From positions 114,027 to 178,026 of IMG/VR virus record IMGVR_UViG_3300010885_055964: a DNA stretch of 64,000 nt; one strand, written 5' to 3'. Shown here piece after piece: positions 26,956 to 36,070 of the stretch; position 1 is the stretch's first letter, and the number at the start of each line of letters is the position of its first letter. A program made the translations under genes and the position numbers. Under the pieces are notes generated by a model, which saw only the letters and a program-made list of their open reading frames with translations, searched no databases and was not told where the DNA came from. Origin of the DNA: a virus.

Positions 26956-27693
26956 ATGAGTAGAGTATATGGCTGGAGGCCTGATAAACCTGATACTAGG
27001 GATCATAAATACGAGATAGAAGCGTTTGGCCTATTGCCCAAAAAGGTAGATTTAAGAAAGAACTGCTCACCTGTCCAAGATCAAGGTGAACTTGGTAGTT
27101 GTACTGGCAATGCGATAGCCTCAGCTCTCGAATTTTTGGATAAAAAGGCCGGAAGGAAATATTACGATTATAGTCGTCTGTTCATATATTACAATGAGAG
27201 GGTATTAGAGAATACAGTGAATAGCGATGCCGGAGCTGAAATACGTGACGGCATCAAGACTGTTAATAAAACTGGCTGCTGTTATGAATCTCTATGGCCA
27301 TATATTATAGAAAATTATACTAAAAAACCTCCGGTCACAGCGTACACGCAAGCTAAAACACACTTATATACGAAATATCAAAGGTTATGTACAGTCGACC
27401 AATATAAGAGTTGCCTCGCGTCAGGATATCCATTCGTGTTTGGATTCACCGTCTATGAAAGTTTCGAATCTGATATGGTGGCCAAGACTGGTGTAGTATC
27501 GATGCCTGCGCCGAACGAGAACATACTAGGTGGTCATGCAGTATTGGCCGTTGGATATGACGATAATACTCAAAGATTCACGGTACAGAATTCATGGGGC
27601 ACTACTTGGGGCCAGAACGGATTTTTCACTATACCATATGATTATTTGGGCAATACCGACCTAGCTGATGACTTTTGGGTGATTAAAGCATAG
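26956..27693 (+). CDS. Papain-like (C1 family) cysteine protease
   Basis: A 245-residue protein with the whole C1 catalytic set: oxyanion Gln43 in PVQDQGELGSC, nucleophile Cys49, His194 in GGHAVLAVGYD and Asn212 in QNSWGTTWG. There is no signal peptide and no long propeptide; the mature fold starts almost at once, so it is probably made active or controlled by a partner. C1 enzymes cut proteins and are found in various large phages. Here it sits between two small membrane proteins and before the portal gene. Virion maturation, host takeover or lysis are all possible. Confidence 0.85.
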   Translation: MSRVYGWRPDKPDTRDHKYEIEAFGLLPKKVDLRKNCSPVQDQGELGSCTGNAIASALEFLDKKAGRKYYDYSRLFIYYNERVLENTVNSDAGAEIRDGIKTVNKTGCCYESLWPYIIENYTKKPPVTAYTQAKTHLYTKYQRLCTVDQYKSCLASGYPFVFGFTVYESFESDMVAKTGVVSMPAPNENILGGHAVLAVGYDDNTQRFTVQNSWGTTWGQNGFFTIPYDYLGNTDLADDFWVIKA

Positions 27694-27702
27694 ATATAAG
27701 GA

Positions 27703-28118
27703 GGACGCGCGATGAGCCTGCATGACGACATGGCAGAGGTAAACGCCATGCTCGACGACCTTGAACGTAGTCGGTTCAAGCCGTTGGAGAGAGAACGCTT
27801 TAAATGGACGATCGATCATGCGTGGACGCTCTACGCGGCGTGCTGGTGGTTCAACAGCATTATGACCCATGTTGCCGGATTTGCGTCACTCTCCCACCCG
27901 TGCAATGTGGACGGACCGGCGGCGTGGTGGATGTACGCTTCGGGTTGGATCACGGGCGGCCTGATGTTTGCGCCGCTGCTGGTTCTGATGGCTGGGCTAA
28001 GGCTCCCTGGAGATTGAAATGGCGAATTGGGCGACCATTACGTTTTCTACATGAGCGAGCCTATGGACAGCGTTGACGCCGTGCTGGCCGCCACGATCCG
28101 CGGCCTGCTCGCGCGGGC
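27703..28118 (+). other. GC-rich island with foreign codon use
   Basis: About 415 bases where G and C clearly dominate (runs such as GGACCGGCGGCGTGG), flanked on both sides by typical AT-rich phage DNA. It holds one membrane-protein gene (27712-28017) and, in the same frame, a 34-codon remnant (28051-28155) whose end passes into AT-rich sequence. The edges are sharp, near GGAGGACGCGCG and GCGCGGGCAGC. It is probably acquired DNA; an assembly artefact cannot be excluded. Confidence 0.6.
27712..28017 (+). CDS. Small membrane protein with GC-rich codon use, 101 aa
   Basis: Preceded by a strong GGAGG. Residues about 30-55 (WTLYAACWWFNSIMTH) and 70-98 (AAWWMYASGWITGGLMFAPL) are hydrophobic and tryptophan-rich, giving two likely membrane spans after a charged N-terminal third. 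Third codon positions are mostly G or C, unlike all neighbours. Unrecognised. Following the C1 protease, it might act with it, for example as an anchor or holin-like protein, but this is only positional. Confidence 0.5.
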   Translation: MSLHDDMAEVNAMLDDLERSRFKPLERERFKWTIDHAWTLYAACWWFNSIMTHVAGFASLSHPCNVDGPAAWWMYASGWITGGLMFAPLLVLMAGLRLPGD

Positions 28119-28186
28119 AGCTAATAATACGATCTGCAAATTTAATATATGCTGAGCTGTTATAATTCTGTTTTAGTACATCCTCT

Positions 28187-28195
28187 GTAAATATA
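28187..28195 (+). promoter_or_regulatory. Candidate late-promoter element before portal (GTAAATATA)
   Basis: Resembles the TCAAATATA motif but lacks the C. It begins 27 bases before the portal ATG. It lies just after the GC-rich island, so the head operon may start here. Confidence 0.3.
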
Positions 28196-28213
28196 CATAA
28201 ATAAAGGACTTAT

Positions 28214-30205
28214 ATGCCTAGTAGCTGGCTCGCTTGGGATAGACTTAGAGCATTAACTCGCACGAGTAATATTTTTCAAGCTGAACGTATATTTCAAGAC
28301 CAATCCAATCTGGATACGTTGGTGGCTGGTGGTCAGTTCTTCGATCTGAATGACCAGTCTTTAATATTAGATCAGACCAATCTACAAATTAATAGGTTAG
28401 AGAGATATAAAGATTATGAGCAGATGGACCAAACGGGTGAAGTCAGTTTAGCTTTGGATTTATATGCCGATGAAGCAAGCCTGGTCGACCCAGAGAAAAA
28501 ACACACATTAATTATCAGGGCACAGACAAAGAGGATCAAGAAGGAGTTAGAAGATTTATTTTATAACACTTTACAATGGGATGCATATTGTAGGCCCACT
28601 GTGCGATATCTATGCAAGTATGGGGACATGCCATATGAAATAGTTATGAATAATGCCCGGGATGGGATATCATCTCTAAAGTTCATGAATGTATACAACT
28701 TCACTCGAATAGAAACGAGGCATGGAGACTTGGTCGGTTTTTTCTACATGGACCCGATGGTGTCTGAACCTCAGTTCTTCCATCCTTGGCAAGTGATGCA
28801 CTGCCGATTGACTAGCTTTGAGAATCTGTACCATCCATATGGTAGATCAATATTGGATGGAGGCCGCAAAGCATTCAAGCAGCTGAGACTAATGGAAGAT
28901 TCAGCTCTAATATACAGGATAACTAGGGCACCAGAAAAGAGGAAATTCACAATACCTGTTGGTATGATACCTCCCAAGGAGGTACCAGAATATATGCAAA
29001 TGATAGCTAGGACTTTTAAGCGTCAGAGATTCTATAATCCGACTAATCAATCTTTCGATGAGAGGTATTCACCGCTGACACAAGAGGATGATTTTTTCTT
29101 GCCTCGGAGGCCTGATGGTTCTGGTCCTGATATAGACACATTGCCAGGTGCAGAGAATCTAGACCAGATAAAGGACATAGAATACTTCAAGAAGAAGATG
29201 ATAGCACCGACTAAGATACCATTCGCTAGAGTAGGAATAGGCGATGGAGCCGGCGAATCTAGTGAAAAATCGTTATCAATGTCTCACTCTGAATTCGCTA
29301 AGGCGGTACAATGGATTCAGCGTGAAGTGGCTACTGGATTGACCAAAGTAGCCATAGTGCATCTAGCATTAAGAGGATATACCACCAAGGAGTTAAAAGG
29401 ATTCGAAATAGCGTTAACTGCCACTTCGGCTATGGAAGAATTATATAGGATAGAGACTTGGCAGACTAGAACTGGCGTGATGTCTGATTTAAAAGATTTG
29501 GGCTGGTTCCCTAAAGAATGGATAGTCACGCATTTTACTGACTTGTCACCAGATGAAATAGAAGAAATCAAAGAGATGGAGGATGTAGAATCCAATGGTG
29601 GTGGTGGGGGAGGCAAACCAATTGGTCTCGGTGGTGGGATGGATCTAGGCGGTGGGGATGGATTAAAAGATGGACCGCCTGATGGTCCGCCTGGCGATGA
29701 TCCGCTAGCAGACTTAGAAGGCCCTGATGAGGAGGCTGGTGCGCCAGGTATGCCACAAGCTGGTGGTCCATCGGTTGGTGCAGATGGTTCTGCATTGGAG
29801 GGGTTCGACTACGCTGCCGAAAGAAGATTGCTAGTCGAGATGAGGAAACAAGGAAGGATATCTGAGAGTCGTAATATAATTAATAAATGGGCAGAAAGGA
29901 TAGGCCGCACAGCTTATACTAATAGAGAATACCATAGTGGGTTCGATCATTTATTGGAGATGAAAGAACTCGATGGATTGACAAAGACTCAGATGGAAGA
30001 TAGTAGTGGTGCAAATATACAAAATCCGAATGACACAGACGGTCTGCTGGTAGAGTGGTCTGTGAGTGAAGATGAAAGATCAGAAGCGATCAAAGAAGTG
30101 TTGAGTGTCTTAGTTAGTGATACGGCCGATACTCTTCCGATTGATGAAAACCTCATCACTGACGAGGATATAGCCGTTTCGACTAGAACTCTGAATGAGG
30201 GATAA
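28214..30205 (+). CDS. 20: Portal protein (gp20-like)
   Basis: A 663-residue protein at the head of the capsid module. The first 400 residues carry portal-type features: SLALDLYADEASLVDP, then YGDMPYEIVM, PWQVMHCRL, YGRSILDGGRKAFKQLRLMED and PTKIPFARVGIGDG. The portal forms the dodecameric DNA channel that docks terminase and neck. A glycine/proline-rich linker (about residues 462-530) follows, and then a charged C-terminal extension containing LLVEMRKQGRISESRNIINKW. That extension is longer than usual and could lie inside the head. The candidate promoter upstream and the following core gene support a head operon. Confidence 0.85.
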   Translation: MPSSWLAWDRLRALTRTSNIFQAERIFQDQSNLDTLVAGGQFFDLNDQSLILDQTNLQINRLERYKDYEQMDQTGEVSLALDLYADEASLVDPEKKHTLIIRAQTKRIKKELEDLFYNTLQWDAYCRPTVRYLCKYGDMPYEIVMNNARDGISSLKFMNVYNFTRIETRHGDLVGFFYMDPMVSEPQFFHPWQVMHCRLTSFENLYHPYGRSILDGGRKAFKQLRLMEDSALIYRITRAPEKRKFTIPVGMIPPKEVPEYMQMIARTFKRQRFYNPTNQSFDERYSPLTQEDDFFLPRRPDGSGPDIDTLPGAENLDQIKDIEYFKKKMIAPTKIPFARVGIGDGAGESSEKSLSMSHSEFAKAVQWIQREVATGLTKVAIVHLALRGYTTKELKGFEIALTATSAMEELYRIETWQTRTGVMSDLKDLGWFPKEWIVTHFTDLSPDEIEEIKEMEDVESNGGGGGGKPIGLGGGMDLGGGDGLKDGPPDGPPGDDPLADLEGPDEEAGAPGMPQAGGPSVGADGSALEGFDYAAERRLLVEMRKQGRISESRNIINKWAERIGRTAYTNREYHSGFDHLLEMKELDGLTKTQMEDSSGANIQNPNDTDGLLVEWSVSEDERSEAIKEVLSVLVSDTADTLPIDENLITDEDIAVSTRTLNEG

Positions 30206-30235
30206 ATAACCTTATTCTTCATTCAAAGTTATAGT

Positions 30236-30248
30236 GGTCACAATATAA
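30236..30248 (+). promoter_or_regulatory. Candidate late-promoter element (GGTCACAATATAA)
   Basis: A variant of the GGTCAAATATAA motif with one inserted base, about 32 bases before the ATG of the core-protein gene, in an intergenic gap of 64 bases. Confidence 0.3.
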
Positions 30249-30269
30249 AGATTTAGTAGGAGTAAATCA

Positions 30270-33215
30270 ATGGCTCAGAATCAGAATCCAACGGCTAGCC
30301 AATCCGTAAAAATGGATAGTCGTAAATTTCTGGGAGCTTTGAACGATTCAGCTCAGGCTCGTATCACATACTTCGAGGACAAGATCGCTAGCATGGGCCA
30401 GCATGCCGGTAAGAATTACCGGCTGGTAGCTCTACATGCTAAAAACTTATACTTTGAGGATATCGACGCCAACAATTTCTATGTGGCTGACCACATAAGA
30501 GATAAGGGTAACAAGGTATCAATTTCTAATATCCGTAAGGTGGACATCGTCGAAGAAGAGAAAGCTTCTCTCTTCGGTGAGTCATGTCTCAAGTTAATCA
30601 ATGCCATCGAAGAGAATGATCAGAAGGGCATGGGAGCGGCATTCAATAGAATGAGTGCCCAACGGTTTTCTAGCCGGGTAGTTCCCTTTTCTGGTATGGT
30701 TAAAGGTAGAGACAATGTTACTCGTAAGATTACGATCTCGAGCAACACGAACTTAAGCGAAGATATTAGACATAAATTGATAAGCACCATAGTCGAGAGT
30801 CTCCGAGATAAGGTGATCGTGGAAAATGGCCAGATAGTAGCAGGCCAGTTTGTAGATGGTGAGGCATTTAAGCTGCCAGTTACCAAATGGGCATCTCGTA
30901 AGCTAGTCGCTCGCAGAATGCGTGAGACAGCCCAGAATGCATATTGGTCAGAGGGCTTTCAAAAGAGGGTCTCTCATTGCGCAAGATTGGTAGCAGAAGG
31001 TAAGATTCAGGATGCCGTAAAATCGGTAACTACTTTCTTGAGCGAGAACGAAGAGTTTACGTTACTCAGACGTGATCAAGTACAGACGTTGATAGAGAAC
31101 GCTCTCGCTACCAAAGCGGTGTTTAATGACCAATTGGCGACTGACACAGCCACGCTATTCTACAGAACCAATATGCGTTTAAGTCGCCATAAGATTATCG
31201 ACGAGTGGAGAAACATAGCAAGAAAGGCAGAGCATCCTGTCTTAGCAGAAAACGTGCACATACTCGAGTCTGCCTCGAATTTCGAGCCGGCTTACGATAA
31301 GTTCTTGACCCTTATCTTTGAGGCATTCAGCAACAAAGATGTGGCTGCTTCGGCTCTAGCGACGACTCTTACCACGTTGATGGACAAGACTCCAAAGATC
31401 AAGGAGTCAAATGAGCTTTCCAGTAAGCTCAATGGTCTTATCAGTCGTCTGTCTGGTAAGGATTGCGATGATGCAGCGATTTATGAAGCTGAGGATTTAA
31501 TAGCGACAATCCAAGAGGAATTGTCTGCTGCTGATTCGCTTAGCAATTTCGATATGATGCCTGGCGATGAGAATGATGTCTCGAGCGTACTGAACAAGGG
31601 CCAAGGCCAAGGCCAGCCAATCATTAATATCAATTCTCCACTTATCCAGATAGGTGGGCAGAGTGGTAAGAATGATCAAACTGAAGATGAAATACCGGCA
31701 CTCGATGATGATAACGACGTTGACGAGCTAAGTGCGTTATTGGGTGCAGGTGATGAAGCTCCAGCACCTGCTCCTGCCCCGGCCCCTGCCGCGAAACCAG
31801 CTGCTGCACCAGCTGCTCCTGCCGCACCAGCCGCACCAGCTGCTTCAGGTAATCCTTTCGAAAGCAAGAAGTCGCGAAAAGCCATCAATGAATCGAGACC
31901 GGTTCATTATGAGATGAGAAGAGATGGTATAGACGATGATATGCCAGAAGATGAAGACAATGTGGAAGAGAGCCGTGACCCATATGCCATAGCCAAGGGC
32001 GAATTAGACATAGCTGAAAGTGGTAGGCTGATGTCCGACTACGGGGCACCAGTTATCAATGATTCAGCAGATGTGCAGCGGATCGTAAAGATCATCAATA
32101 GACTAGCTGAAGAGCACCAGCTCGAGGGTGAGCAGTTGCAGGGTAATCTGGTGTACATGGCCGAAGCAGCAATAAAGGCTATAGGGTTGAGAATACCGGA
32201 AGGCAGAATGAACAAGGCTGTCGAGCAATGCCTAGAAATGTACGAGTCACAGTCTAAGAAGTTGCCAGACTTTATCAAGAATAAGATGAAGGATGATGAT
32301 GACTGTGATGACGAAACTGAAGAGGACATGGCTGAGGATCAGCGTAAGGGTCCCCGGATCAGGAAGAATGGTTATGCTCGTAGTGCAATAGCAGCGAGAG
32401 AACTCAAAGAATCAATCCAGTGGAATCAGACACAGTCTGACGCTTTATTGGGAGAGATGGCCGGTGTCGGGTTCATATTTGACCATGGTGGTGACTCCCA
32501 ATTGAAGCCAGTAATACTGTCTGAGGATGGGTCTGTCGAGATCCCTGTCCCAGAAGAGATTGTGGAAAGTGCTTATGCTAGTGCCGGTTTGTTAGATGGT
32601 GATGGCCGTAAGTTCGAGGGGTGGCTAAGAGGGTCATTGGAACAATTGAGGCCCATCCTTGACGATGAGGACACAGCTCTAGCCGAAGCAATGGCCACAA
32701 TCAGGACTAATCCAGACGGTTCGTTATCTGTCGAAGTCACAGACGATGTAGACGTTCAAGACGTCCCGAGTTCAGATGATCTAGACGATTCTGTCGGTAT
32801 GGCACCAGTGGATTCTGTTACCACATCGGCAGATATTGGTGATGACCTAGGCGACGATGGCGGAATGCCAGACTTTGAGAAATTTGGTGGAGATTCTGAA
32901 GACGAGTCAGAAGATGAATCTGATGAATCTGATGATATGGAATCGGATGAATCTGATGATACGGAATCAGAAGATGATTCAGAGGATGGCTCCGATGAGG
33001 ATGAAGATGAGGACGGGATGTTCGAAGACAAGGACATCACTGACCCTAAGAACTCCAAGTACGCTAAGCATGTCAAGGAAGACCCTCGAGACATGCCAAC
33101 TCCAAAGATGACCAAAGATAGCGATGATAAGTTAGATGGCATCGGACCAGACGTAAAAAAGGATGATGGCACTGGCACCAAGCCACCCACAGCTAGACCG
33201 ATGAGCAAACAGTGA
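30270..33215 (+). CDS. Large acidic prohead core/internal head protein, 981 aa
   Basis: No family recognised. Residues 1-480 are helical and soluble. Residues about 496-527 are an alanine/proline linker (repeats of AP and APAA). A second helical region follows, and residues about 870-920 are an extremely acidic Asp/Glu/Ser run. Position between portal and prohead protease is that of the T4 core proteins. Several [LIV]xE/[AGS] sites (INE/S, VEE/S, IAE/S) could be cut by the gp21-like protease. Acidic, processed, internal proteins are typical of T4-type prohead cores. High expression is suggested by its GC-richer codons. Confidence 0.6.
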   Translation: MAQNQNPTASQSVKMDSRKFLGALNDSAQARITYFEDKIASMGQHAGKNYRLVALHAKNLYFEDIDANNFYVADHIRDKGNKVSISNIRKVDIVEEEKASLFGESCLKLINAIEENDQKGMGAAFNRMSAQRFSSRVVPFSGMVKGRDNVTRKITISSNTNLSEDIRHKLISTIVESLRDKVIVENGQIVAGQFVDGEAFKLPVTKWASRKLVARRMRETAQNAYWSEGFQKRVSHCARLVAEGKIQDAVKSVTTFLSENEEFTLLRRDQVQTLIENALATKAVFNDQLATDTATLFYRTNMRLSRHKIIDEWRNIARKAEHPVLAENVHILESASNFEPAYDKFLTLIFEAFSNKDVAASALATTLTTLMDKTPKIKESNELSSKLNGLISRLSGKDCDDAAIYEAEDLIATIQEELSAADSLSNFDMMPGDENDVSSVLNKGQGQGQPIININSPLIQIGGQSGKNDQTEDEIPALDDDNDVDELSALLGAGDEAPAPAPAPAPAAKPAAAPAAPAAPAAPAASGNPFESKKSRKAINESRPVHYEMRRDGIDDDMPEDEDNVEESRDPYAIAKGELDIAESGRLMSDYGAPVINDSADVQRIVKIINRLAEEHQLEGEQLQGNLVYMAEAAIKAIGLRIPEGRMNKAVEQCLEMYESQSKKLPDFIKNKMKDDDDCDDETEEDMAEDQRKGPRIRKNGYARSAIAARELKESIQWNQTQSDALLGEMAGVGFIFDHGGDSQLKPVILSEDGSVEIPVPEEIVESAYASAGLLDGDGRKFEGWLRGSLEQLRPILDDEDTALAEAMATIRTNPDGSLSVEVTDDVDVQDVPSSDDLDDSVGMAPVDSVTTSADIGDDLGDDGGMPDFEKFGGDSEDESEDESDESDDMESDESDDTESEDDSEDGSDEDEDEDGMFEDKDITDPKNSKYAKHVKEDPRDMPTPKMTKDSDDKLDGIGPDVKKDDGTGTKPPTARPMSKQ

Positions 33216-33229
33216 TAATGGAGGCTGTG

Positions 33230-33964
33230 ATGATACCAACTAGAAAACGAGTCGCCGACATAATGCGTGCTTCTAATTTTGACAGAAGAGTGATAGCAGA
33301 GACTGGTGTTCTGCCGGTTGGCTCCAAGTTGATAAGAGACACTTTTGCATTCGATGTCATAGACAAGAAAGAAGTAGTTATTGAGGGCAAGAATGGGTCG
33401 GAGATACCTGCGATGCGGGTGTCTGGTCTGATACAGATGGGCGATCGTGAAAATGCGAATGGTAGACTATACTCTACTGCTGAGGTTTTAAGGCCAGCAG
33501 TTCAGAATATACAGGAAGATATTCAGTCCAGGGCTGTGATGGGTGAATATGATCATCCAGCAGACGCCAAAATACATCTAGATAGAGTCAGTCATTTGAT
33601 GACTAAGGTATGGATGGACGGCAGAAAGGTGTATGGCGAGGCAGAGATATTATACAACCTGCCGTGTGGTGCTTGCTTGCGTGGACTATTCGAACATAAA
33701 GTCAGAGTTGGCATATCATCACGCGGTGTAGGCGATATGGAAGTAGTTGAGAGTTCTGGTAAAGAACTATACCGCGTAATGCCAGGATACAACTTTGTCA
33801 CATGGGATGCTGTTGCCGAACCTTCAGTAAATGGGGCAATACTTAATATTCAAGAGGGATTAGCACGTAAGATAAAGCCATTGAGCAATAATAAACATAA
33901 ATTTAATCCTGAATTATATCAGGGTATATTAGTTAAAGAAATAAACAAATATTTTGGTCTGTAA
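33230..33964 (+). CDS. 21: Prohead core protease (gp21-like serine protease)
   Basis: A 244-residue protein. His109 in MGEYDHP and Ser163/Ser164 in VGISSRGVG match the catalytic histidine and serine region of the T4 gp21/herpes-assemblin-like prohead protease fold. The preceding LIQMGDRENANGRLY segment is also typical. It cleaves scaffold, core and capsid proteins during head maturation. I prefer ATG 33230 because GGAGG lies five bases upstream; GTG 33212 and ATG 33218 are also in frame and would overlap the core gene. Confidence 0.85.
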   Translation: MIPTRKRVADIMRASNFDRRVIAETGVLPVGSKLIRDTFAFDVIDKKEVVIEGKNGSEIPAMRVSGLIQMGDRENANGRLYSTAEVLRPAVQNIQEDIQSRAVMGEYDHPADAKIHLDRVSHLMTKVWMDGRKVYGEAEILYNLPCGACLRGLFEHKVRVGISSRGVGDMEVVESSGKELYRVMPGYNFVTWDAVAEPSVNGAILNIQEGLARKIKPLSNNKHKFNPELYQGILVKEINKYFGL

Positions 33965-33978
33965 CAAATAGCTTGGCT

Positions 33979-34011
33979 TAACCTCGTCTAGTATATAACC
34001 AGGCGAGGTTA
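33979..34011 (+). promoter_or_regulatory. Hairpin hiding the ribosome binding site of the nuclease-GNAT gene
   Basis: Arms TAACCTCGTCT (33979-33989) and AGGCGAGGTTA (34001-34011) pair almost completely. The second arm contains GGCGAGG, the only plausible ribosome binding site for ATG 34013. The loop holds TATATAA, close to the promoter-like motif seen elsewhere. In T4, I-TevI and some other genes have just this design: read-through mRNA hides the site, while late transcripts starting within the hairpin expose it. There is no U-run, so a plain terminator is less likely. Confidence 0.6.
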
Positions 34012-34012
34012 T

Positions 34013-35587
34013 ATGATAGACTGGACTCTTTCTAATTATAATGTGAATAATGTAAAGAATCGATGTATAGTCATAGTAGTATGTGAATCCTGTGATCGAA
34101 AACGTGAACAATCGTATCAAGTGGCTAAGAGAAAGCCTACACATATATGTATGTCTTGCGTTCAATCTAAAAATAAACATGGTAATTTTAAAACTGGCCA
34201 ATTAGTCATTCATAGATGTACTTGTGGTATAGAGAAGGAATTAAAATACAGACCAAATAGATATGAAGGATGGCAATGCCACCATTGTGCGATGGTGCAG
34301 GGTCACAAGGATGGTAAATTTAAGATAACCCGTAATGTACCATCAGAGGAAGGTAAGAAGAGATTATCTATTATAGCCAAGCAGAGATGGAATGATCCAG
34401 CGTATAGGGAAACAATGGCTGCTAAAAAAGCAGCTTCTAGGGACAAAAGATCCGCGATATCCAAACGACAGTGGTCGGATGATGATAGATTAAGGGCCTT
34501 GTCAGAGTCACTTAAAAAATTATGGCTAGATGAAGAATATAGGGCTGTAAAGACCAATCAAAGTAGGCAGCTATGGTCAAATGAACTATACATAGAAGCA
34601 CAATCCAATGGTTACAATAACGATGTAAGAAGAACCATATCTGAAAGTAGTGCAAAAAGATGGCAGGATGATAGCTATAAAGAGAAAATGGTTCACTATA
34701 GAGCTAATCAACCTAGGGTAAGTAATATACAGGTTTTACTATACAAATTGTTAGATGATTTGAATGTGACTTATTTCAAAGAAGGATCAGAAACAGTAAT
34801 AGGACCATATTCATTTGATTGTCTGATACCTGCCAAGAAGAAGTTATTAATAGAGTGTCAAGGAGACTATTGGCATACTTTGGAAAAGGCGGCGAGTAGA
34901 GATAGAGCCAAGTTTACTTATATTAATAGATATTTCCCAGAACATGAAATAATGTATATCTGGGAACACGAATTCTATGCTAAAGACAAGGTGTTAGGGC
35001 GGCTAAAACACAAACTAGGAATAGATATCTTAGTAGAGGAATATGACTTTAGTGATGTAACGATTAAAGATGATATCAAAGCTGCAGATATAAATAACTT
35101 TTTAGATGCATATCATTATATTGGTAAAGGTAGATCTGGGCATAATTTTGGAGCTTATTTAGGTGATCAACTAATTGGTTGCGTCGTATACTCTAATTTA
35201 GTTAGACAAAATATTGCACACCAATTTGATGGATCGTGTGTTGAATTGTCTAGGTTATGCATCCATCCCAAATATCAAAAGCATAATTTAGCTAGTTATT
35301 TTGTTTCGAGGACATTTAAAAACCTAAAATATAACAATGTGGTGAGTTATTGTGATACTACTGTTGGACATACAGGAGCTGTCTATAAGTCGCTTGGGTT
35401 TACATTGCACCATGAGGTAGATCCTGATTATTGGTATGTTGATATTAATGGGTGGGTAATGCATAAGAAGACATTATATGAGCGTGCTAAGAAAATGAGC
35501 ATCAAAGAGAATGATTACGCTCACCGATTTGGATATATTAGGATATATGGCGGCAAGAAATATTGCTTTGTCAAGCAATTATATTAA
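34013..35587 (+). CDS. Vsr-like nuclease fused to a GNAT-like domain (putative homing protein), copy 1
   Basis: A 524-residue protein with several parts. Two zinc ribbons (C24/C27/C46/C49 and C69/C71/C89/C92) come first. Repeated DNA-binding units with a RWND..YR-like pattern follow (about residues 105-235). A Vsr/PD-(D/E)xK-like nuclease core has D269 in FDCL and IECQGDYWH (E281, Q283, H288). A GNAT-like domain follows (about 360-480; HPKYQKHNLASYF and VYKSLGF). The tail (MHKKTLYERAKKMS) is shared with copy 2 at 38566. It sits between protease and scaffold genes, as a mobile gene would. The GNAT part recalls Mom-like DNA-modification acetyltransferases; that link is a guess. Confidence 0.65.
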   Translation: MIDWTLSNYNVNNVKNRCIVIVVCESCDRKREQSYQVAKRKPTHICMSCVQSKNKHGNFKTGQLVIHRCTCGIEKELKYRPNRYEGWQCHHCAMVQGHKDGKFKITRNVPSEEGKKRLSIIAKQRWNDPAYRETMAAKKAASRDKRSAISKRQWSDDDRLRALSESLKKLWLDEEYRAVKTNQSRQLWSNELYIEAQSNGYNNDVRRTISESSAKRWQDDSYKEKMVHYRANQPRVSNIQVLLYKLLDDLNVTYFKEGSETVIGPYSFDCLIPAKKKLLIECQGDYWHTLEKAASRDRAKFTYINRYFPEHEIMYIWEHEFYAKDKVLGRLKHKLGIDILVEEYDFSDVTIKDDIKAADINNFLDAYHYIGKGRSGHNFGAYLGDQLIGCVVYSNLVRQNIAHQFDGSCVELSRLCIHPKYQKHNLASYFVSRTFKNLKYNNVVSYCDTTVGHTGAVYKSLGFTLHHEVDPDYWYVDINGWVMHKKTLYERAKKMSIKENDYAHRFGYIRIYGGKKYCFVKQLY

Positions 35588-35596
35588 TATTATCTG

Positions 35597-35605
35597 TCAA
35601 ATATA
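35597..35605 (+). promoter_or_regulatory. Candidate late-promoter element (TCAAATATA)
   Basis: GTCAAATATAAATATAA lies 31 bases before ATG 35628 and also contains TATAAATA, the T4 late-promoter consensus. This is the best single promoter candidate in the window. Confidence 0.5.
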
Positions 35606-35627
35606 AATATAACCAAAGGAGAATTAT

Positions 35628-35975
35628 ATGAAGGTATCTAGTGAATACGGACCTTTACATGTGAATATGCTTGCTTCTAGCGTTAATAAGTCGATGAAAA
35701 CAGTATATTTTTGGATAATGAATACTTTAAATCCCAAAGAGAATATTACATTTGGGTTTGAACATGATTCGGTTTATGTGGGAGCTAGGGCTGACGTCGA
35801 GGGTTCATCTGGGGTATATGGTTGGGCATTGATAGCCCACCGAGATGGTACTGCAACACTTCAAGTAAGAGATGAAAAAGGTGGTGCAGTAACAGTAGAC
35901 TTGCTTAAGGCCGCTAGGGTTTTGAAGCGGCTTATAGATGCTGAAGATACTAATGCTAGCCAAGACGATGAATAA
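35628..35975 (+). CDS. Hypothetical protein, 115 aa
   Basis: Unrecognised. Strong AAAGGAG site and the T4-like TATAAATA element are directly upstream. Beta-rich centre, acidic C-terminus. It lies between copy 1 of the nuclease-GNAT gene and the scaffold; it could be a small head protein. Confidence 0.6.
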   Translation: MKVSSEYGPLHVNMLASSVNKSMKTVYFWIMNTLNPKENITFGFEHDSVYVGARADVEGSSGVYGWALIAHRDGTATLQVRDEKGGAVTVDLLKAARVLKRLIDAEDTNASQDDE

Positions 35976-36070
35976 TAAAATACCTGGATTTAATCAAAGA
36001 TATATAGTAAATAGGGAATGCTCGACTCAGGCAAAAATAACATTACACGTTATCAGTGAGGAGTTAAGAG

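Noticed and set aside
27804-28076. 90-codon frame overlapping the GC-rich membrane-protein gene
   Set aside because: Lacks a ribosome binding site, whereas 27712 has a strong GGAGG. Long open frames are expected by chance in GC-rich DNA.
32756-33208. 150-codon minus-strand frame rich in serine
   Set aside because: A shadow of the Asp/Glu/Ser-rich acidic tail of the core protein; GAT/GAA/TCT codons read backwards give serine runs.
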